From NCBI RefSeq assembly GCF_031928785.1, contig NZ_JARQAL010000003.1: a DNA stretch of 64,000 nucleotides, one strand, 5' to 3'. This document shows, in pieces, positions 61,295-64,000 of this stretch. The stretch comes from Enterococcus_C asini_A (lineage in GTDB: Bacteria; Bacillota; Bacilli; Lactobacillales; Enterococcaceae). The notes under the pieces are model-generated. The model searched no databases. It was not told the DNA's origin and worked only from the letters and a program-made list of their open reading frames with translations. How positions within the stretch are numbered: position 1 is the stretch's first letter; each line of letters starts with the position of its first letter. A program made the translations under genes and the position numbers.

Positions 61295-61330
61295 AAACCA
61301 AGCAAACTTGGTGATAAGGGAGGAAAACAA

Positions 61331-61768
61331 ATGAGCGAATTAAATGTAATGGATGTAATGGAATTAATTCCAAATCGCTTTCCGATTTACTATATAGATG
61401 CTGTGGAATCACTGGAACCGGGTAAAAAAATTCGTGCAAGAAAGAATCTGACAGCCAACGAGGACTTCTTTCAAGGCTATTTTCCTGATGATCCGCAGAT
61501 GCCCGGTACTTTGATTTTGGAAACTTTGGCTCAAGCGGGTTCCGTATTGATTTTAAAGTCACCTGAATTTTTAGGAAAACGAGCATATATCGGTGGCATG
61601 AATCGGGTGAAGTTTTTGAAAAAAGTTTACCCTGGGGATGTACTTTTCTGTGAATTTGAAATCACGAAAATGAAAGGACCGGTGGGCACGGCAGATGCGG
61701 CAGCTTATGTGGGAGAAACACGGGTTTGTGAAGCGGAATTCACCTTTATCGTTAATCAAGATGCATAA
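61331..61768 (+). CDS. FabZ-like hot-dog protein with altered active site
   Basis: Clear homologue of beta-hydroxyacyl-ACP dehydratase: MELIPNRFPIYYIDAV, NEDFFQGYFPDDPQMPGTLILETLAQAGS, RVKFLKKVYPGDVL. The catalytic His of FabZ (NGHFP/QGHFP) is Tyr50 here (codon TAT), while the catalytic Glu64 is kept; LPHR is also changed to IPNR. It may be inactive as a dehydratase, have another chemistry, or act as a binding protein. It stands alone, not in a fab cluster. ATG after AAGGGAGG. 145 residues. Confidence 0.85.
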   Translation: MSELNVMDVMELIPNRFPIYYIDAVESLEPGKKIRARKNLTANEDFFQGYFPDDPQMPGTLILETLAQAGSVLILKSPEFLGKRAYIGGMNRVKFLKKVYPGDVLFCEFEITKMKGPVGTADAAAYVGETRVCEAEFTFIVNQDA

Positions 61769-61830
61769 TAAGAAAAGCTGAACGAGTTCGTGAAGCCAAA
61801 AATAATTAGCCTTGGTATGATGGTATTTTT

Positions 61831-61853
61831 AGACGGGATTTCCCGTCTTTTTT
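61831..61853 (+). terminator. Terminator after the FabZ-like gene
   Basis: AGACGGGA-TT-TCCCGTCT followed by T6; the loop is very short. Confidence 0.85.
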
Positions 61854-61993
61854 GTGTTTTATAAGAAACCGATGAATAATCAAAATCATTGTTCAGAAAA
61901 ATTGACGAAGACAGCTTTACGGAAATACAAATTGTCAGTAAGCTCCTCCTTTTCATTGCCTTATGGAAATAGCTTTAATTTCCGCGGAATCGT

Positions 61994-62002
61994 TGGTATA
62001 AT
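61994..62002 (+). promoter_or_regulatory. Extended -10 promoter of lepA
   Basis: TGGTATAAT, 35 bases before the lepA start. Confidence 0.7.
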
Positions 62003-62036
62003 AAAAAGGCTGAACATTAGGAAATGAGGAATCAAT

Positions 62037-63875
62037 TTGAACTTACAAGAAATGAAAAAAAGACAAGAGCGGATCCGTAATTTTTCCATCATTGCTCATA
62101 TTGATCATGGGAAATCCACATTAGCGGACCGTATCTTGGAACTGACTCACACCGTCTCTTCCCGGGAAATGCAAGCCCAACTTCTTGATTCCATGGATTT
62201 GGAACGGGAACGAGGCATCACCATCAAGCTTAATGCGGTAGAATTAAACTATACTGCAAAAAATGGGGAAGAGTATGTCTTCCATTTAATTGACACCCCG
62301 GGACACGTGGACTTTACCTATGAAGTCTCTCGTAGTTTGGCTGCCTGTGAAGGAGCAGTTTTGGTGGTGGATGCAGCGCAAGGAATTGAAGCCCAAACCT
62401 TGGCTAACGTTTATTTGGCTTTAGACAATGACTTGGAAATTCTCCCTGTCATTAATAAGATTGACTTGCCCGCAGCCGATCCAGAACGTGTCCGTAAAGA
62501 AATTGAAGACGTGATTGGCATTGACGCTTCTGAAGCAGTCCTAGCTAGTGCCAAAGCCGGCATTGGCATTCAAGAAATCTTAGAACAAATCGTGGAATAC
62601 GTACCAGCGCCAGCAGGGGATTTAGAAGCACCACTAAAAGCTTTGATCTTTGACTCGATTTACGATAGTTATCGAGGCGTAGTCTTGAATATCCGGGTAA
62701 TGGAAGGCGTGGTTCGTCCAGGAGATAAGATCCAACTCATGAGTAACGGCAAAACTTTTGAAGTGACTGAAGTGGGCGTCTTCTCACCAAAAGCCATTCA
62801 ACGAGACTATCTGATGGTTGGGGATGTAGGCTATATCACTGCAGCGATTAAGACGGTGGCCGATACGCGAGTAGGGGATACCGTGACATTGGCAGATAAT
62901 CCTGCCGCAGAAGCCCTGCCTGGCTACCGTAAGATGAATCCCATGGTCTTCTGTGGCTTGTATCCCATTGACAATTCTCGTTACAACGATTTACGGGAAG
63001 CGTTAGAAAAATTAGAATTAAACGATGCGGCTTTGCAGTTTGAACCAGAAACGTCTCAAGCGCTAGGCTTTGGTTTCCGTTGTGGCTTTTTAGGTCTTTT
63101 GCATATGGATGTGGTCCAAGAACGTCTAGAGCGGGAGTTCAATCTAGAACTAATCACTACTGCACCATCTGTTATTTATCATGTCAATAAAACTGACGGC
63201 TCCATGGTCGTGGTGGACAATCCTGCTGATTTTCCAGATCCGGTGACCATTCAAAGCGTTGAAGAACCCTTTGTCAAAGCTCAAATTATGGTACCCAATG
63301 ACTACGTAGGCGCAGTTATGGAATTGTCTCAAAGAAAACGGGGCGAATTCGTCACGATGGATTACTTAGATGATTACCGAGTAAATGTGGTCTATGAGAT
63401 TCCGTTATCCGAAATCGTCTTTGATTTCTTTGATAAACTGAAATCTTCTACTAAAGGATATGCTTCCTTTGACTATGAAATGTCCGGTTATCGCGTCAGC
63501 AAGCTGGTGAAGATGGATATCTTGCTAAACAGTGAAAAAGTTGATGCTTTAAGCTTTATTGTACACCGAGATTTTGCTTATGAACGAGGGAAAGCAATCG
63601 TGGAAAAACTGCGTCAGTTGATCCCTCGCCAACAATTTGAAGTACCAATCCAAGCAGCAATTGGTCAAAAAATTGTGGCTCGTTCTGATATTAAAGCTCT
63701 GCGAAAAAACGTCTTAGCGAAATGTTACGGTGGGGATATTTCCCGAAAACGCAAGCTTCTAGAGAAACAAAAGGAAGGGAAAAAGCGCATGAAACAGATT
63801 GGTTCTGTGGAAGTACCACAGGAAGCTTTCATGGCTGTTCTGAAAATGGACGAGGACGAACCTAAGAAGAAATAA
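62037..63875 (+). CDS. lepA: Elongation factor 4 (LepA)
   Basis: Ribosomal GTPase implicated in back-translocation and 30S biogenesis. G1 AHIDHGKSTLADRIL, G3 DTPGHVDFTYEVSRSLAA, G4 NKIDLP, then EF-Tu-like and EF-G-like domains and the LepA-specific C-terminus (VEKLRQLIPRQQFEVPIQAAIG, KCYGGDISRKRKLLEKQKEGKKRMKQIGSVEVPQEAF). 612 residues. Start TTG at 62037, six bases after GAGGA. Second TypA/LepA-type GTPase of the window. Confidence 0.97.
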   Translation: MNLQEMKKRQERIRNFSIIAHIDHGKSTLADRILELTHTVSSREMQAQLLDSMDLERERGITIKLNAVELNYTAKNGEEYVFHLIDTPGHVDFTYEVSRSLAACEGAVLVVDAAQGIEAQTLANVYLALDNDLEILPVINKIDLPAADPERVRKEIEDVIGIDASEAVLASAKAGIGIQEILEQIVEYVPAPAGDLEAPLKALIFDSIYDSYRGVVLNIRVMEGVVRPGDKIQLMSNGKTFEVTEVGVFSPKAIQRDYLMVGDVGYITAAIKTVADTRVGDTVTLADNPAAEALPGYRKMNPMVFCGLYPIDNSRYNDLREALEKLELNDAALQFEPETSQALGFGFRCGFLGLLHMDVVQERLEREFNLELITTAPSVIYHVNKTDGSMVVVDNPADFPDPVTIQSVEEPFVKAQIMVPNDYVGAVMELSQRKRGEFVTMDYLDDYRVNVVYEIPLSEIVFDFFDKLKSSTKGYASFDYEMSGYRVSKLVKMDILLNSEKVDALSFIVHRDFAYERGKAIVEKLRQLIPRQQFEVPIQAAIGQKIVARSDIKALRKNVLAKCYGGDISRKRKLLEKQKEGKKRMKQIGSVEVPQEAFMAVLKMDEDEPKKK

Positions 63876-63921
63876 GGGTTTGTTTGAAAATGAATCATCA
63901 AAATGCTTTGTGTTTTCATAT

Positions 63922-63964
63922 TTTGCCTACGATTTGCCTACGTTGATTCGATCGCGTAGGCAAA
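63922..63964 (+). terminator. Hairpin after lepA with a duplicated 5' arm
   Basis: TTTGCCTACG occurs twice (63922-63931 and 63933-63942) and CGTAGGCAAA once (63955-63964). The nearer copy makes a 10-bp stem with a 12-base loop, followed by TTTTGCTTTTT. Probably the lepA terminator. Confidence 0.65.
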
Positions 63965-64000
63965 TTTTGCTTTTTCCAGCTAGCCGAGGACGCCAGAAAT

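Noticed and set aside
1..64000. Search for CRISPR arrays, tRNA/rRNA genes, insertion sequences, toxin-antitoxin or phage defence genes
   Set aside because: None seen: no regularly spaced repeats, no transposase or integrase, no tRNA-like cloverleaf or rRNA sequence. The region reads as conserved core genome.

Overview
This window looks like ordinary core chromosome of a low-GC Gram-positive coccus of the Lactobacillales, most likely an Enterococcaceae member (Enterococcus or a close relative). The basis is gene content and order, the protein sequences, strong AAGGAGG ribosome binding sites, many TTG and GTG starts, and promoters of the extended -10 (TGnTATAAT) type. I see no rRNA, tRNA, CRISPR array, insertion sequence, prophage or plasmid gene. 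Nearly all genes are on the + strand; only a DsbA-like gene, glmS and a short-chain dehydrogenase are on the - strand.

Layout. 1-6.5 kb: tail of a TVP38/TMEM64 membrane protein, the uvrB-uvrA repair operon with a LexA box, and an Asp/Glu-type racemase. 6.6-9.5 kb: rapZ-glmR(yvcK)-whiA. 9.6-16 kb: DsbA-like protein, cdaA-cdaR-glmM, and convergent glmS led by a glmS ribozyme under a near-consensus promoter. 16.3-19.2 kb: a small unknown protein, sppA, an RDD membrane protein and a TPR protein. 19.3-22.9 kb: tig, clpX, ysxC. 23-36.2 kb: UPF0223 gene, inositol-monophosphatase family gene, typA, ylaN-ftsW, pyc, then ylbC-ylbF-ylbG and rsmD-coaD-sepM, in the order known from Bacillus. 36.2-44.3 kb: DUF1149, VOC protein, metallophosphatase, tex, sprT, murC, MaoC-like protein, Bax-inhibitor-like protein and a diverged LCP-like protein. 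44.4-55.1 kb: polA-mutM-coaE, nrdR-dnaB-dnaI, trmK-nif3 and pepT. 55.4-63.9 kb: two membrane proteins, clpB with a CtsR operator, an SDR/MerR divergent pair, a FabZ-like protein and lepA.

How the genes fit together. Amino-sugar and wall precursor supply is strongly represented: GlmS (ribozyme controlled), GlmM, GlmR, RapZ, MurC and FtsW, with the c-di-AMP synthase CdaA and its partner CdaR co-transcribed next to glmM. Protein quality control (trigger factor, ClpX, ClpB, SppA, SepM) and DNA replication and repair (UvrAB, PolA, MutM, DnaB, DnaI, NrdR) are the other themes.

I did not find a new defence or mobile system. The most unusual observations are: a stand-alone FabZ homologue with Tyr where the catalytic His should be; a TM-less, arginine-depleted LCP-like protein upstream of polA; a complex typA leader with tandem palindromes and an intrinsic terminator between promoter and start codon; a short ORF with a good Shine-Dalgarno overlapping the clpX start; an internal Shine-Dalgarno/GTG in clpB; a MutM with a 36-residue insertion; and a MerR-type 19-bp-spacer promoter in front of the SDR gene. 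Start codons were re-chosen from Shine-Dalgarno spacing and family N-termini where noted.
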